The notes under the pieces: generated by a model
What the model was told of the DNA's origin: nothing
Database searches by the model: none
The model's input: the letters and a program-made list of their open reading frames with translations, nothing else
NCBI GenBank assembly: GCA_035772405.1
Contig: JAYKKM010000042.1
Location: 906,501 to 970,500, forward strand
Origin: Chrysogorgia sp. JL179-B06
Lineage: Eukaryota; Cnidaria; Anthozoa; Scleralcyonacea; Chrysogorgiidae
Reading direction: 5' to 3'
DNA: 64,000 nucleotides
Shown: one piece after another, positions 39,811 through 53,111 of the stretch
Numbering within the stretch: the first letter of the stretch is position 1
Layout: each line of letters begins with the position of its first letter
Position numbers and translations under genes: made by a program

Positions 39811-40736
39811 TCAGTGGAGTCCTCCAACAACAAACATCCTCACAGCGGCCTGGTAAGTATTGCTTAAGATCGTCGATATTGTTGGACATATGACTTGAAT
39901 ATTGTGGAGAGCTGCCTTTGTAGCATCGACCAATAATATTGCTTCACATTCGTCAGAATCCATTATCTCATTTATAGCATGAACTGCCGCCTCGCATCCA
40001 GCTTCATAGCCGTACAAGTCTGTAAAAGCCCAACTGCTTTCTGTACATCATCTCGCACTAATCTCAGGATGGACTTGCAAATTATACGTCTTGGTACTTC
40101 TCCGACCCCAATCGGACGTACACGAGGATTTTTATCCAATGGGATTAATCTGCATGCTACAAACGCTGATAAACCTTCTGGGTCAACAACCGAAGCACAC
40201 AAGCGTCTTGCTACTCCACTAAGGGCGTTGCACAGGTCGGTGGAGGCAGTTTTAAATGACAAACAGAAACGACGCCACAGGTAAGCATCAACACCTGATG
40301 GGCCAGCTGAACCTTGGATCTTATTGGCAGTTTCCTTTATTACTTCGCATGTAATACTTTCAAATATGATTGGATCGTAGTGACTCTTCTCAGAATATGT
40401 GGTGGGTAAAAGAATATCAGGGCTTGGAATCTTGCTCACAGGATGCTTTTCAATGAGAATTACTCTAGTTGTTTTCCACTTAATATTTCCATATTCATCT
40501 TCACCTGTTGGTATTGGAAAGTCGGGATCTAGAACACCCCTTTGATTTGCAATATAAATGAGACGTACCGCCTGACGTATTTTGCCTTGGAGCATTAAAC
40601 GATTAAAGCCCTTCGCAATGTGGTTGATTTCGTTATGTGAAGTATAGTTCGAGGACAAATGGCTTTGAATACAATTTCCTTCCGATATTAGCTGTTTACA
40701 CTTTCCTGCTGACCATAAACTCAATCTACTCTCCAC
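39811..40736 (-). pseudogene. RT fragment of the R2-like family
   Basis: The frame from 40736 carries SAGPSGVDAYLWRRF, ACRLIPLDKNPRVRPIGVG and EVPRRIICKSI (RT fingers). A frame change near 40010 continues as YEAGCEAAVHAINEI and ILLVDATKAALHNIQ, around the motif A aspartate. The same protein words occur in the larger relic at 54162-57583 (CRLIPLDKNPGIRPIGVGKV, GAEAAIHAM). Everything from motif B onward is missing. Confidence 0.72.
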
Positions 40737-41239
40737 ACAAGACGCATGATCTTTACTCTTACATTTTAACTAGCATGACACAATATAACTTGCTTCTAAT
40801 ACAAGAGGTACAAAACTTAGGATTTCTATTAACCAATCAGTTTCAAGTTCCGACTTAGGAAAGATCAGTTTCCCTGACTGCATAGAGACCTCTGATTATG
40901 ACAATCAATATTTAGTTATCCATATTCCTGCCAGCTCCACATCACAGTAGTCCAATATGGGTATAGAATTATCAACTTACTGTATATAATCTATCCACAC
41001 CTACAATTTGAGTAGAATCCCTAATTCGTCTTAGTAAATATAATTTGAATGGACCCCTATACATTTGCACTAACCATCCGTAGACATTTCAACGAATTTT
41101 GATTTTTTTAAAGGACACTCATTGTATGATGGAGATACACTTTCTTCCTTCAACAGCCTTTGGTGTCTATATACTAAATACTGCATTGATTATTTGAAGC
41201 ACTGTCAGGTTGTCTTTGACACAATTCGCAGGTTTTAGT
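40737..41239. other. no recognised feature
   Basis: AT-rich DNA; no gene, repeat or motif that I can support. Confidence 0.3.
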
Positions 41240-41402
41240 GCATACCCGCGCTGTTTATGATAATTTTGAACTAACATCAATAGGAAAGTAAAATGATAAA
41301 ATATAGATAAAATCTGTGATACGCTTACCTTTCATAGAGCGATAGATAGCTTGCTTCTTTTCTCTTCCTTCGCATGTTGTGGTATTAATACAATGTCGAA
41401 CA

Positions 41403-43158
41403 CAGGGTTTCCACTTTTGCAGCGCAAGATTTCCTGATTTTCCCTTATTTTTTCCTTATTTTGAACAAAATTTCCTTCGACAATTTTCAGGATTTTCTTA
41501 AAATTTCCTTTTGGAAGTTGGTGTCCAATATTGGCAATATCTAGCCGTAAATAAGACCACAGATAAGACCTAACGCTCTGTTAAGTTAGCACAACTGTCA
41601 ACTGGATTGTGAAATGTGAAACTGGAATAGTGGAATATTATGATATGACACTAGCTGACCTAACCGATTCATACGAAGTTCCCCGAATTTTCGTTTTGCG
41701 AACTGCGAAGGCGGAAGCACGCCGGAAGGACGACTGGACGAGTCATATGACTGTGAATCAGGTGACTGCAGCCAAACTTGTTCACAGGCTCTTTGTATTC
41801 CAAACGTTGTTAAAAATAAAAATGCCACTTTTCTATTATTACCTTTATTATGCAATATTTAACAATTATTCACCGAAGTGGAAGTGAATAGTGGTGGATA
41901 TTTACCGAGACGCGAAGCGTAGAGGTAAATATCCAACCACTATTCACTGACACTGAGGTGAATAATTGTTTTAGCATATACCAAAACAAATTGATAAAAA
42001 ATAAGTAAATTTCGGTTAGTTTCATTATAATTTAGCCAGGAATTGGTTTAGGAATTGGTAAAAACAAGGCAAAAAATGCCCTTTCCATATGGCTTTCCAT
42101 ATTTGGAGTTTGCCTTTCCATATTTGGAGTTGTTTATCAGTTTTGACAAGCTGACAGCAGCCGGTCGTTTTGAAAACCTTTCGAAGTTGGATCAAAGTAA
42201 GGCAAAAGACCACTGGATTTTAACTCAAAGGAAATATTTTAATACTGTGCATGGGAAAACCTGAGGACAAACGATAACTAATGAATTATGGGTGAGTAAA
42301 CGACAGTAATTGTTCTTTTCAAAGCGTTTTTATTTCGGTCAGTGCAATGAGAATGTTTCATGTGTTTAGTCGTTGAATTTCCTTTAATTTATAAATATTT
42401 CTGTGGGTGTTTACTGTTATAAACTCGGTAGTATGTTTTCCAGGTCATTTGTTTAGTATTCAGTTCATTACTCGCCAGTTTCTTGGGCAGTGTATCGCGG
42501 TAATCTTTATGGCCGAAACCGTACTAATTATTTACGTTTTGCTTGGTTTTGTTGTAACTGAAATGATTTTTAATGTTTGTAAATGTTATTAAATTCTATA
42601 TAAAGGCAATTCAAATTGTCTCAAACTATATATAGGCGAATATCGATATATGAACTACGGAGAACACTTTTCTTTCAAAATATTTAAACAAAAACTGACA
42701 TGCAAAAGTCAGTTCGTTCAATCAAGTTTGTTTTCGGAGCATATCATTCGTTGTTCTGCGGATTTTTGAGCACTTTATTCTCTCTTTGAAACTTGTTTTT
42801 CATAAATATTACCTAAAATAATTTTCCTACATACAGTAATTATTTTCTACCTGCCTGCTTTTACCAATTTCTTGCATTATGTAAAAAGAAAATCGTTCAA
42901 GAGAATGACACCATGTTGTTTTGCGAAACAGTGAATAGTGCAGGTTATCCCGAGCTAGAGGAACCAATCAGATTGCGCGAAAAGCACTATTCGCTGTTTT
43001 GGTATATGCTAAAGTCACATATTACATTTTCCTTCATTTTGCTTAAAAACTTCAAAATTTCCTTCATATTTCCTTCCATTTTGTTTTTCCTTCTTTTTTC
43101 CTTCAAGTAGTCAACATTTCCTTAAAAAGGAAAAAATCCTTCCTAGTGGAAACCCTGG
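41403..43158. mobile_element. non-autonomous hAT-like element
   Basis: Ends CAGGGTTTCCACT (41403) and AGTGGAAACCCTG (43146-43158) are perfect inverted repeats. Flanking 8-mers GTCGAACA and GTGTAACA agree at six of eight positions, fitting an aged hAT 8-bp target duplication. Subterminal DNA on both sides is full of TTTCCTT words (41430-41520, 43030-43140). No transposase frame is visible. Confidence 0.65.
41858..43015. mobile_element. nested inverted-repeat element inside the hAT-like element
   Basis: A hairpin at 41858-41971 (GTGAATAGTGGTGGATATTTACC against GGTAAATATCCAACCACTATTCAC) is followed by TTTAGCATATACCAAAACA, which recurs inverted at 42996-43014. The inner 1 kb has no recognised gene. 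It is probably a separate MITE-like insertion; its outer ends are not certain. Confidence 0.5.
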
Positions 43159-43349
43159 TGTAACAGTACCCACACGATCTAACGCGATCACTTCTCGAAT
43201 ACCTAGCAATCCTGTCGACATCTCACGATAGCTGGTCGAGTATGACGTATTGAGGTCCAATACACTGAAAACCTAACAGTCAGCTGTAGTCACAAAAATT
43301 GCCCCCAGGGTGTGGGGCTTTAAACGACATTTGAAGGGTTATATTAACT

Positions 43350-43401
43350 ATGGAAGAACGTACAAGTCAAATATATATGGAAGAACGTACAAGTCAAATA
43401 C
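43350..43401. repeat. 26-bp tandem duplication
   Basis: Two copies of TATGGAAGAACGTACAAGTC plus AAATA in tandem, upstream of the Gypsy gag. Confidence 0.8.
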
Positions 43402-43556
43402 CCCGGTATATTCCAGCCGGGGGTGCGGGGATTTACGTTGACTAGTGCATACGTTCCAACATTTAATTTTGACAGGCCACTGCTAGAACTATCAAATTGG
43501 CCATGGGGGAAAAGAACGACTAAAACAATCGAATTGCACGACAATTTACGACGACA

Positions 43557-44700
43557 ATGGAAGATAACAGGATAAATCGTATATCAATGCTTTCGGCTGT
43601 TTCACAGATCAAAACACCCTCGGACTACGATGGAAATGTTGGTTAACGCAGTGGCGTAGCTAGGATCAAAAAGTTTGGGGGACCAACCTGTTAAATTCTG
43701 ACAACAAGATAAATAACCATGGATCACAATATTTGCGTTCAATGCAGTAGAGCCTTTGGTCGTTTTTACAGGCATCAAGGAGCTGACGCTGGTCAAAATT
43801 AAAGGTAAAGAAGGGTCTTGGAAGCGTAATGTATTCTACTTCATGTGAGTGTGTGACTGTGAACACTGATTGCATTGGTAAGCCTATCAGCATCAGGATT
43901 AACAACAGAAACACACTTCAAATTTCAAAGAAGCAACATTTCTGCTACGAAGCAAAAGTGGCTACGCCACTGGGTTAGCGGCTTTCGAACTGTTCGCCGA
44001 CGGAAAAGGCTTGATTATATACGAAGAACATACAACTAACAAGCAAACGAGACGTGCCTTATTACTCCATTTGGCGAGTACTGATGTCCAGGATATTTTA
44101 GAAACCCTACAGGCCGAGACTGGAGGTGTTAACGATTACAAGAAAGCGATAGATGCTCTTAACACTTATTTTGTCCCGAAAGTCGATACAACCAATACAA
44201 GACACTCCTTCAGAAAGTTAATACAGACACTGGAGAGACAGTACGACAATTTGCCACTCAGATTGAGACGTGCAGCGAAATATTGCACATATGGAGAATA
44301 CATCGACAACAAAATACGTCATGAAATCCTGTATAGATGTACAACTACATAATATATAAAGAGAAAACACCTAGAGGAAGGTCAAGGGCTAACCTTAGTC
44401 GGAGTACCGAGATGACCGAGAACTACGAGAAAGTAAACTCACAACTGGCGGCTTTGACTCTGGACGGAAAAGGAGAGGTCAGGATGTGTACAAACCGCAC
44501 TGATGAAACAAAGAGTGATTCTGCACGTGACAGAAAATGTGGTAGACTTGGAGATATTGGTAGACATCCAGGATGTCCAACGACTCTAGCGAAAGGTAAA
44601 ATGTGTCGTAAATGTTGGTTGAAAAACCATTTTGAATCCCAGTGCAAGACAAGAGCAAAGCAAGAAGAGTGGGGACATGGACAGACCAGTATAGTGTGAA
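43557..44700 (+). pseudogene. Ty3/Gypsy-like gag relic, copy B
   Basis: Starts MEDNRINRISMLSAVSQI at 43557, is interrupted by a 324-bp MITE, then resumes with LAAFELFADGKGL and KQTRRALLLHLASTDVQDIL, followed by YFVPKVDTTNTRHSFRKLIQ: the standard gag capsid-like order. A frame change near 44345 leads to the nucleocapsid knuckle CRKCWLKNHFESQC at 44600-44645. In copy A only the knuckle end remains, because the Polinton cut it off. Confidence 0.82.
43649..43972. mobile_element. hAT-type MITE in the gag relic
   Basis: Begins CAGTGGCGTAGCTAGG and ends GTGGCTACGCCACTG, inverted ends of about 12 bases. It is flanked by GGTTAACG (43641-43648) and GGTTAGCG (43973-43980), an 8-bp target duplication with one difference. 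The 324-bp interior has no gene. It interrupts the gag coding sequence. Confidence 0.85.
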
Positions 44701-44705
44701 TCAGG

Positions 44706-44922
44706 TATTGTATTGTATTGTATTGTATTGTATTGTATTGTATTGTATTGTATTGTATTGTATTGTATTGTATTGTATTGTATTGTATTGTATTGTATTG
44801 TATTGTATTGTATTGTATTGTATTGTATTGTATTGTATTGTATTGTATTGTATTGTATTGTATTGTATTGTATTGTATTGTATTGTATTGTATTGTATTG
44901 TATTCTATTGTATTGTATTGTA
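44706..44922. repeat. (TATTG)n array, about 43 units
   Basis: Near-perfect repeats with one TATTC variant near 44901-44905. At exactly the same place as the 23-unit array in copy A, so the array predates the duplication and has changed length since. Confidence 0.97.
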
Positions 44923-44959
44923 GAAACTCAGCGAATATGGTCATATCAGACGAAGGGTA

Positions 44960-45960
<1,001 letters not shown>

Positions 45961-46390
45961 CAGGGATATGATCAAATACAGCTTAACGAATTAAACGGCT
46001 GACATTTAAAATTATATACAAATATACGTAATTTACTGATAACTGAATAAATATGGATGACTTACCCTCAAATATCTGACTGCTATTCTCGTATACAGCC
46101 TGCGACTAGGAAAGTACGTGTCGTTTTGGATCGAAAACCATCATAAAATGCAACCAACTCCCAAGCTCGATATTCAAATATTTTTGAAATTGCCATCTGG
46201 TTGCTTGTGATGTATCTCATAATGGTTGTGCTCGGAGCTCATATTTTCCAACACATCCAATAGTATAAATGATTCTTTTTATGTAGTACTCATATGCAAT
46301 CATCATTTATCACGTATGTTATATGGTCAGTGAAAAAATACGGCGAAGTTTCGTATAAATTCCAAAATGATGCAGGTATACACTGTAAAA

Positions 46391-46810
46391 CTGATTGGTT
46401 AAAATAACCAAAAAAAAAAGTCATTCTGAATGAGTCTGAGAGAACCAGTTAAAAATTGGTCATTTCAACCAATTGATATTATGGTCGAAATGACCAAAAA
46501 TTAAAAGGTTAAAACAACCAATAGGTAATTGTTGTTCTGACCAATTAAATGGTGGTTGTTTTAACCACGTTACCTTGGTTACAGTAACCAATATGAATTG
46601 GTTAGCACCAATATATAATGGTTGTTTAAACCAATAAAACACTGGTCACTGTAACTATTAAATATTGGTCACTGTAACTATTAAATATTGGTCACTAACT
46701 ATTAAATATTGGTTAATTTAACCAATATTCTTGCTATAGTAACCAATATCAATTTTAAGTTGGTAAACATTTAAATCATGGTAGTTTCAACCAATTTGGA
46801 TATTGGTCAA
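46391..46810. repeat. left subterminal repeat field (TTGGTTA/TAACCAA)
   Basis: Dozens of short direct and inverted copies of words such as AACCAATT, TTGGTCA and ATTGGTCACTGTAACTATTA (three tandem copies at 46642-46710). Such fields are typical transposase-binding regions of CACTA-like and related elements. Confidence 0.75.
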
Positions 46811-47307
46811 ATTGGATTAATCAACCTCAATGTACTGTTAACTACGAGCTATCATGCAAATAGACTACAAAGTACTTTATGACAAAAACAATGTATCGCA
46901 GTATTGAATAATCTAGGTTTCCTTCAACAAAATTATAAACACATGTATACTAGCAGACTAGCTTAATACTTAAAAAGGTAAATAACAATTTTGAAAGACT
47001 TAAATGTGATGTCAAGTATTCCTTCAGTGATGAGGGATAAGAAATGTATCTCCTTCAATGTCCCAGTTGACAACAATTTAGGGGAAGAACATTGCTACAC
47101 TTTCAAACCAATATCTTCTTCGTTATCATCCTAAAATTAAAAAAATATGATTTAGTATGCAAGGAAGATTGATTCTACACAGTGAACAGTTTATAGGGTA
47201 ACCATGCAGGTAATTGATAAGAGATGGTCCATAATGCAACTCTGGTTTAGAGTGAAAGTTTTCTATTGCACACTGGGTTACCACCACTCTTTTACATACT
47301 GTATCTC
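46811..47307. other. non-coding DNA inside the large insertion
   Basis: No gene supported. Confidence 0.3.
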
Positions 47308-47311
47308 TTAA

Positions 47312-48016
47312 AGTGCCTATACAGCCCTTTTGTGTTTTAGTTATCTGTATAGAGAATGAAAAAGTAGCTGATAAATTAATTTACAGTTTTTAATTTGGAC
47401 TTTCCGTTTGGAAGATATCACTCTTTATACATTGCTATTTATATAAAAAAGCCGCAAATTAGAAAGGCCTGGAACGAGCCACACTGTGACGTCATTTAAG
47501 AGACGAATGTGTGTTTTGCCTTGGGGAACTTGTAAACACTGTATTAAACACACTGCAAGATCTCTATGTGATATTCATATTTACTGTCTGCGTATCGTTC
47601 AAGTAAGGAATCGTGCAAGTAAAGTATCGTTCAAGTAAATAATACGATGGACAGATATTTTTCTTTAAAATTCGCGTCATTAGAACATCCATACACTGCG
47701 TATCTGTCTGGCATGATTGAATAGTTCAACATAAACGATAAATTTTATAGTATAATCTGGGAATCGAGCTCGTTTGTCTACAAAGCTGGGAAGATCCTGG
47801 ACTCATCTCTTAAATGACGTCACAATCTAGTTTCCAGACTCCAGAATTGGCAGAAATACGTTTTCGGTTTTTAATCGGAATTTGCTTACATTTCTTAATT
47901 TGGATGCAAAATATCTTCTAAACGAAAAGTCCAAATCAAAAACTGTAAAATAACTTATCAGCTATTTTTTGATCCTCCATACAGATAACTAAAAACGAAA
48001 GGGTTGTATAGGCACT
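47312..48016. mobile_element. MITE with ~110-bp inverted ends and TTAA flanks
   Basis: Starts AGTGCCTATACAGCCCTTTT and ends AAAGGGTTGTATAGGCACT; the arms continue to match through TTAGTTATCTGTATAG and the TTTGGACTTT region. TTAA stands on both sides (47308-47311, 48017-48020), the target used by piggyBac-like and Kolobok-like elements. The 705-bp body has no gene; an inner pair of TGACGTCATTTAAGAGA and TCTCTTAAATGACGTCA is also inverted. Confidence 0.75.
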
Positions 48017-48767
48017 TTAAGAAGAAGATGAACTCTAATGGGGTCAACACATAGAGTGGGTATCTCCCCACTTAAAAGTGTAAACAAATGGGGTTGCCAC
48101 TAATTTATTGTAGGTATCTCTCCAAGAATAAAATAAAGTTAAGAGAGAAGTTACACATATTAGTTAAATTCAGAGAAGTAGTGCTGTAAATTCATAATTA
48201 GCATTTTTAGCATATTTTATGACTCAGAAATTTGACTTGGACTTAACTCGGACTCAGAATTGACTCGGTCAACCGACAAACTCCGTAGCCATGACATGCA
48301 AGCGTACACACATGACATGATAATGTCCCATGAAATTTGTGAATCAACCATGTGAATTGTTTATTGCTTGAATATTATTAATAACTGGTGTGATTGGTAT
48401 ATGAACACAAATGAAATGTAATATTTCTGCACAATGGTGACACATTGCCTAACTTGCATGGTATCATTCAAATATACATACATGAAGTTGCTGTTAATAA
48501 AGTCTGGAGTTAAGCAGTTCACAGGATCAAATGGAAAGATTGTACTGTCACTACTTCCCTCATCCTCCATCAGTGAGGTTGTTGTTGAAGGTGGTATGGA
48601 AGATAATTATGCAGGTACGGTGGTAGGCGAAGATGGAATAAGTGACGGTGCCACTGATTTGTGTGTAGAATTCATCTCATCTGTGAGGAAGGTGTTTCCT
48701 TGACAGTCTGTGAAACAAAAATTATACATTAGTATCTAGAGCTCAGTGTGGTTATGTAAATGGTTAC

Positions 48768-48869
48768 AATACCAATACACCACCCAACTTTATTATAAAG
48801 CACTTTGCTGCAACTTATGTGAGTTACAGCAAAGTGCTTTCTAATAAAGTTGGGTGGTGTATTGATATT
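48768..48869. repeat. 102-bp near-perfect foldback
   Basis: AATACACCACCCAACTTTAT-AAGCACTTTGCTG (48768-48815) is inverted at 48822-48869. Only a 6-base loop separates the arms. It is probably a short MITE or cruciform-prone palindrome. Confidence 0.85.
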
Positions 48870-48940
48870 TTTGTAGGTTATTCATGTTATGTAGCTGATA
48901 CCAGTACGGTGGTATTAGTTTCGATGCTATACCGATATTT

Positions 48941-49132
48941 AAGAAATAGAAAACATTTTCCGTGTTTACATACAGTTATATAAACACGAGTGGAAGTTTG
49001 GGAGAACGAGAAATCATAGTGGGAACACGAGCCCGTAGGGCGAGTGTTTCCACGCGATTTTGAGTTCTCCCAAACTTCCACGATTGTTTATATAACGTAT
49101 GGGAACACGGATAAAAATGTTTTCTATTTCTT
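48941..49132. repeat. ~190-bp foldback MITE-like element
   Basis: AAGAAATAGAAAACATTTT at the left is inverted as AAAATGTTTTCTATTTCTT at the right. Inner arms GTGGAAGTTTGGGAGAAC and GTTCTCCCAAACTTCCAC also pair. No gene. Confidence 0.8.
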
Positions 49133-49222
49133 TTATAAAATAACCCGTAGAAAGCAAATAAAATGTACAAATATCTTTTTTATCAACGTGTAAATTCTCC
49201 TTACTGCGGATGATGGCGCCGT

Positions 49223-49327
49223 GATGTCTAATTGATGGCGTACGATGGCTAATTGATGGCGTATGATGGCTAATTGATGGCGTAGGATGGCTAATTGATG
49301 GCGTATGATGGCTAATTGATGGCGTAT
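49223..49327. repeat. 21-bp minisatellite, 5 units
   Basis: GATGGCTAATTGATGGCGTAT repeated five times with one or two changes. 21 is a multiple of three, so frames pass through it open on the minus strand, but no flanking protein motif supports coding. Confidence 0.93.
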
Positions 49328-50208
49328 CACGATGGCGTAATCCATTCATGTTATATAGCCTGATATAAACACTGTAACTGACCAATCACAGCGTGCGTAA
49401 GACACAACTTATTTTATAAAGCATTGTTGCACTAGTATGCTGGTAAGATAAACTAGTATTTATCTTACGATTATGATTTCCATCCTGGAAAGTCTCTTGC
49501 TATGATATCAAGGGTGTCATTCAATTATAAAAGTAAAACATTTAAAACAGTCCTGTTTCATTTTACCTGGGAAGGTTCTTTAAAAGCAGCCATTCCGACC
49601 TCTCCGTAAGTGGATTATTTTAACCCTTTATCCCCATAGCTTAACTCATCTCTTGTCATCTCCAACAGTTCAAAATCTATAAACTGAAAAAAACATAGAA
49701 AAATACTTATTAATGGCATATACCTGTCATTCAACTATAAGGACATCCTGAGTGTCAACATGAATAGTAAAAAGACCAAAGTCCTTTTACAATCAATGAT
49801 GTCAAGGACGAAAGCTCAGCTAATAAAATGGGTGAAGTTTCATATAAATCCCAAAATGATGTCACACACATGTAGACTATGGGTAGTATAATTCAAAACT
49901 AAAATCAGCCGTTATTTCTAAAATAAAGCATTATGGTAAGAGTTAGGGTTAGTATTCGATGTAGGGTTAAGATTTGGGTTAAGTTTGGGGTTAGGACTAT
50001 GTTGATAGTGTATCTGCAAACTTTCTTTAATATTAGAAAACTGTTATTTAACAAATATCTGAAAAATGCAGTTATTTATCAAAATACAAACTGTATAAAT
50101 ATATTTTGAAACATCCACCCTGCTACTTGATTAGTCAGTAGCATTATACAGTATACCCATCAACCTCCTTCTGCTGGTCCACATTTTGGACCACATGGTA
50201 AAAGAACT
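49328..50208. other. non-coding DNA
   Basis: No gene supported. Scattered GTTAGGGTTAG words near 49935-50000 are degenerate and dispersed. Confidence 0.3.
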
Positions 50209-50704
50209 TGCAGCTAAATACAGGAATCATACATCCACTGTATAGTACATTACACCAAGTCCTCATTATATGTTGTATATTAGTATTATCAGTATTAGAG
50301 CTATTAGGGTTATTTTTGAGGTTTCCTGTACTTAAACAGGCTTTCGAAACGAAACAACAATTTGCCTAACGAGGTGGATAATAATAACCGACCCCAAAAC
50401 AACAAAGATCCTAACCAACCCCAACCCCTGCATTTAGGTTAGGGTTAGAAAACTGGTTAGGCGAGGTTAGGATCTTTGTGGTTTTGGGGTCGGTTATTAT
50501 TATCCACCTCGTAGTAATAGGCAAATAGTTGTTTCGTTTCGCAAACCTGTTTAAGTACAGGAAACCTCAAAAATAACCCTAATATTGATAATACTAATAT
50601 ACTAACTGTAATTACTATAACCTATAAATCACTGCCACATATATTGAGGACTAGGTGTAATCTACTATAAAGTGGTGTGCGATTCCTGTATTTAGCCGCA
50701 GTGT
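50209..50704. repeat. ~500-bp foldback element
   Basis: Left arm 50209-50430 (CAGCTAAATACAGGAATC; CCTGTACTTAAACAGG; GGATAATAATAACCGACCCC) is inverted in the right arm 50450-50704 with high agreement, and only ~20 bases (ATTTAGGTTAGGG) form the centre. 50930-50960 holds a further diverged copy of the outer tip. No coding. Confidence 0.85.
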
Positions 50705-52800
50705 GTAAAATAAGATGTGATGAGAGACAGGAATGGCTCCATATTCATATTGGTCAATAAAAAGGCTTTTTTGCTCGAAATGTGGAGAGAGAACTGTAAC
50801 CAACCCCAAAACAACAAAGGTCCTAACCCTAAACCCCACCTAACAAGTTTTCTAACCCTAACCCGCGGCCTAACGAAGTTTCTAACACTAACCCCCGGCT
50901 GTATTGTATTGACGAATAAGGAGTCGGAGTCATTCCTGCCTTTAGCCGAAATTTGTAAAAGACGCAGCCGCCATCTTGAAAATTGGCTAGTCAATACGCA
51001 AATTATGGAAATAAAGCACAATTATAAACATATTTTGTTGATTTAATCAAACAAATTACGAGGGGTAATCTTACCAGATTCTTTGGGTACAAACGAAAGT
51101 GATATTTAAATACTTTCTAGCTTTTAAATTGGCAAGGACAAAAAATAAACGACACATCGTCTTACCTCTTCTTCCTCTAGACACTTAACGTTTATTCACG
51201 AACGCCTCTTAGACAAAGTCTCGAACAACTCAGAACCAAATACCTAAACAGTAAATAAAAGCTAACGTTATTAATACAAGTAAATGTATTTAAGATAAGG
51301 TAGATTGTAAGTTACGATAATAGATCTCTATTGAACTACTTCGCAACATAAATAATTTTCTTCTTCAAAAACGTCTGCGTAGAATTAATTTTCCACGATA
51401 TAAAGTTCAATAACATCAATTACTATTGCATGCATTACTGTAAATAAGATAATTACCGTAGATACATCCATTCCTTGAAACAAACTTGCCAAACGTCGAA
51501 CACGAACCCTTCTTTATAACGAACAATGATGCGACTGTCCAGTGAAAATGAATTCAAATCAAATCACGCGCTCTTGTCGACTTATCACGTGTCTGACGTC
51601 ACAAAAGACAAAATTCGACCAAAGCGACTCATGACCCACACTTGGCATGACAAAAATTTATATTTATACATAGCAAGCGACAAAATAATTAAGGAAAATA
51701 AGTGCTGGACTAGCAATAAATCTCATGATACCAATAAATAATCATCATTGTTTTTAAAATCAGAAAAAAGTATTTCAGACGTATAACAACACTACCCTGC
51801 CCTACCCCTACTAAGTACGAATTTTCGTTGAAACGCGGAAATAAACATAGTCCCAGATACCGGATTATTTGTAATTTTGTGGCCTCCTTTGCCACAATGC
51901 TTTTAAACAATGCTTTTGGACAATTGGACCAGAAAAGTACTGTATTTTGTCGATCCAGCATGACTGTTTACCGGTGCAACGTATCTGTTGGATTTCTGGC
52001 TATTTTCTGTCTATCATCACGGTCGCAATCATAGGAATTAAATGGGAATAATGACCCAAATTTTCATCTTTGTGGATATATTATAAATGGTACACGTTGT
52101 CAACAAACACGCTGATCTCTTCAATATTAACGAACATGCCGTTCCAGATACAGACGGACAATGATATAGAAGAGGGCTTGGATTTGGCACGCAATGCAGC
52201 GAGATGGTAATGCACTAATGCCTGCATGTGATGTGATCACCAATACTTTGCTGTATTTAAAACAAGAAATGGCCAGATCAAGACTCAAGTGCAACCTGTA
52301 TTCTCAAATTCAAAGAGGACACAAACTGTTGTTAATTCATTTGTGAACAACACTATACATATTTTGCAGAATAGCATGATTAGACTTTGACACTGAATTC
52401 CAGGACTCGGCGAATTATTCGAAGTATTGTAGATGAATCATTCCACAATCTTGAAAAAGAACGCCAGCAACACAACTATTACGTATAGAGAACTGTCCTA
52501 GTGGTGAGTATTTTGTTGAAGTTTTTCATGAATTTACAGTAAGGAGTTGAAGATATAGATATTGTAGTTTGACTGTATCAAATATATAGATATTTCATGT
52601 ATATGTAGACAATTTAAATAGTTTACAATATAAACTTGATATATAATCATGTTTTTTGAAAATAATGGGTTGTATACAAGTCCAGCATATGCAGCTATAC
52701 CTATATTTACAACTTCATAATTTAGATATCACTTTCGTAACTGTAAATACCATGATGATTGGAAGAACTAATATTCTTATGGGCAGCCCAAAGGGTAACC
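50705..52800. other. non-coding DNA inside the large insertion
   Basis: No gene supported. Short CTAACCC-rich patches around 50820-50900 are related to the centre of the foldback upstream. Confidence 0.3.
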
Positions 52801-52828
52801 CCCCCTCACACACACACACACACAATCA

Positions 52829-52873
52829 TTTTTAGGGGGAGGCTAAACCTGTCCTTTAGCTTCCCCCTAAAAA
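52829..52873. repeat. hairpin next to a CA microsatellite
   Basis: TTTTTAGGGGGAGGCTAAA pairs with TTTAGCTTCCCCCTAAAAA with one mismatch and a 7-base loop. It directly follows a short (CA)n tract at 52807-52824, and a third related GGGGAGGCTAAAA is at 52880-52893. Confidence 0.8.
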
Positions 52874-53111
52874 CAAGTGCGGGGAGGCTAAAAATAACAC
52901 AATGTCGTTTGGCCTCATTGAACCATGTGAACTTGCATTGAACGTGGTCAAGTCGAAGGTATGTCAAAGGTGCTGCAGGCTGCCACTATATATACAACCC
53001 ATGTCTGACCACAGAGCACAGTTGAGATCTAAGTGTTGATTTTACTGTCAGCGAGGAAAACCAGAGACCCAAGAGGAAAACCCTCAAAACACAGGAGAGA
53101 TAAATTAACTC

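Larger units (their letters stand above)
41240..43260 (-). repeat. second copy of the 22560-22890 repeat, split by an insertion
   Basis: 41240-41402 and 43159-43260 together match 22560-22890 in the same orientation, including the minus-strand GTAAGCG donor at 41325-41331. The intervening 41403-43158 is an insertion absent from the first copy. Confidence 0.7.

Noticed and set aside
48434..48703. 89-codon frame in the large insertion
   Set aside because: No recognisable domain and unsupported by any second copy.
49935..50470. Telomere-like GTTAGGG words
   Set aside because: They are scattered and degenerate and are part of a foldback; not a telomere array.
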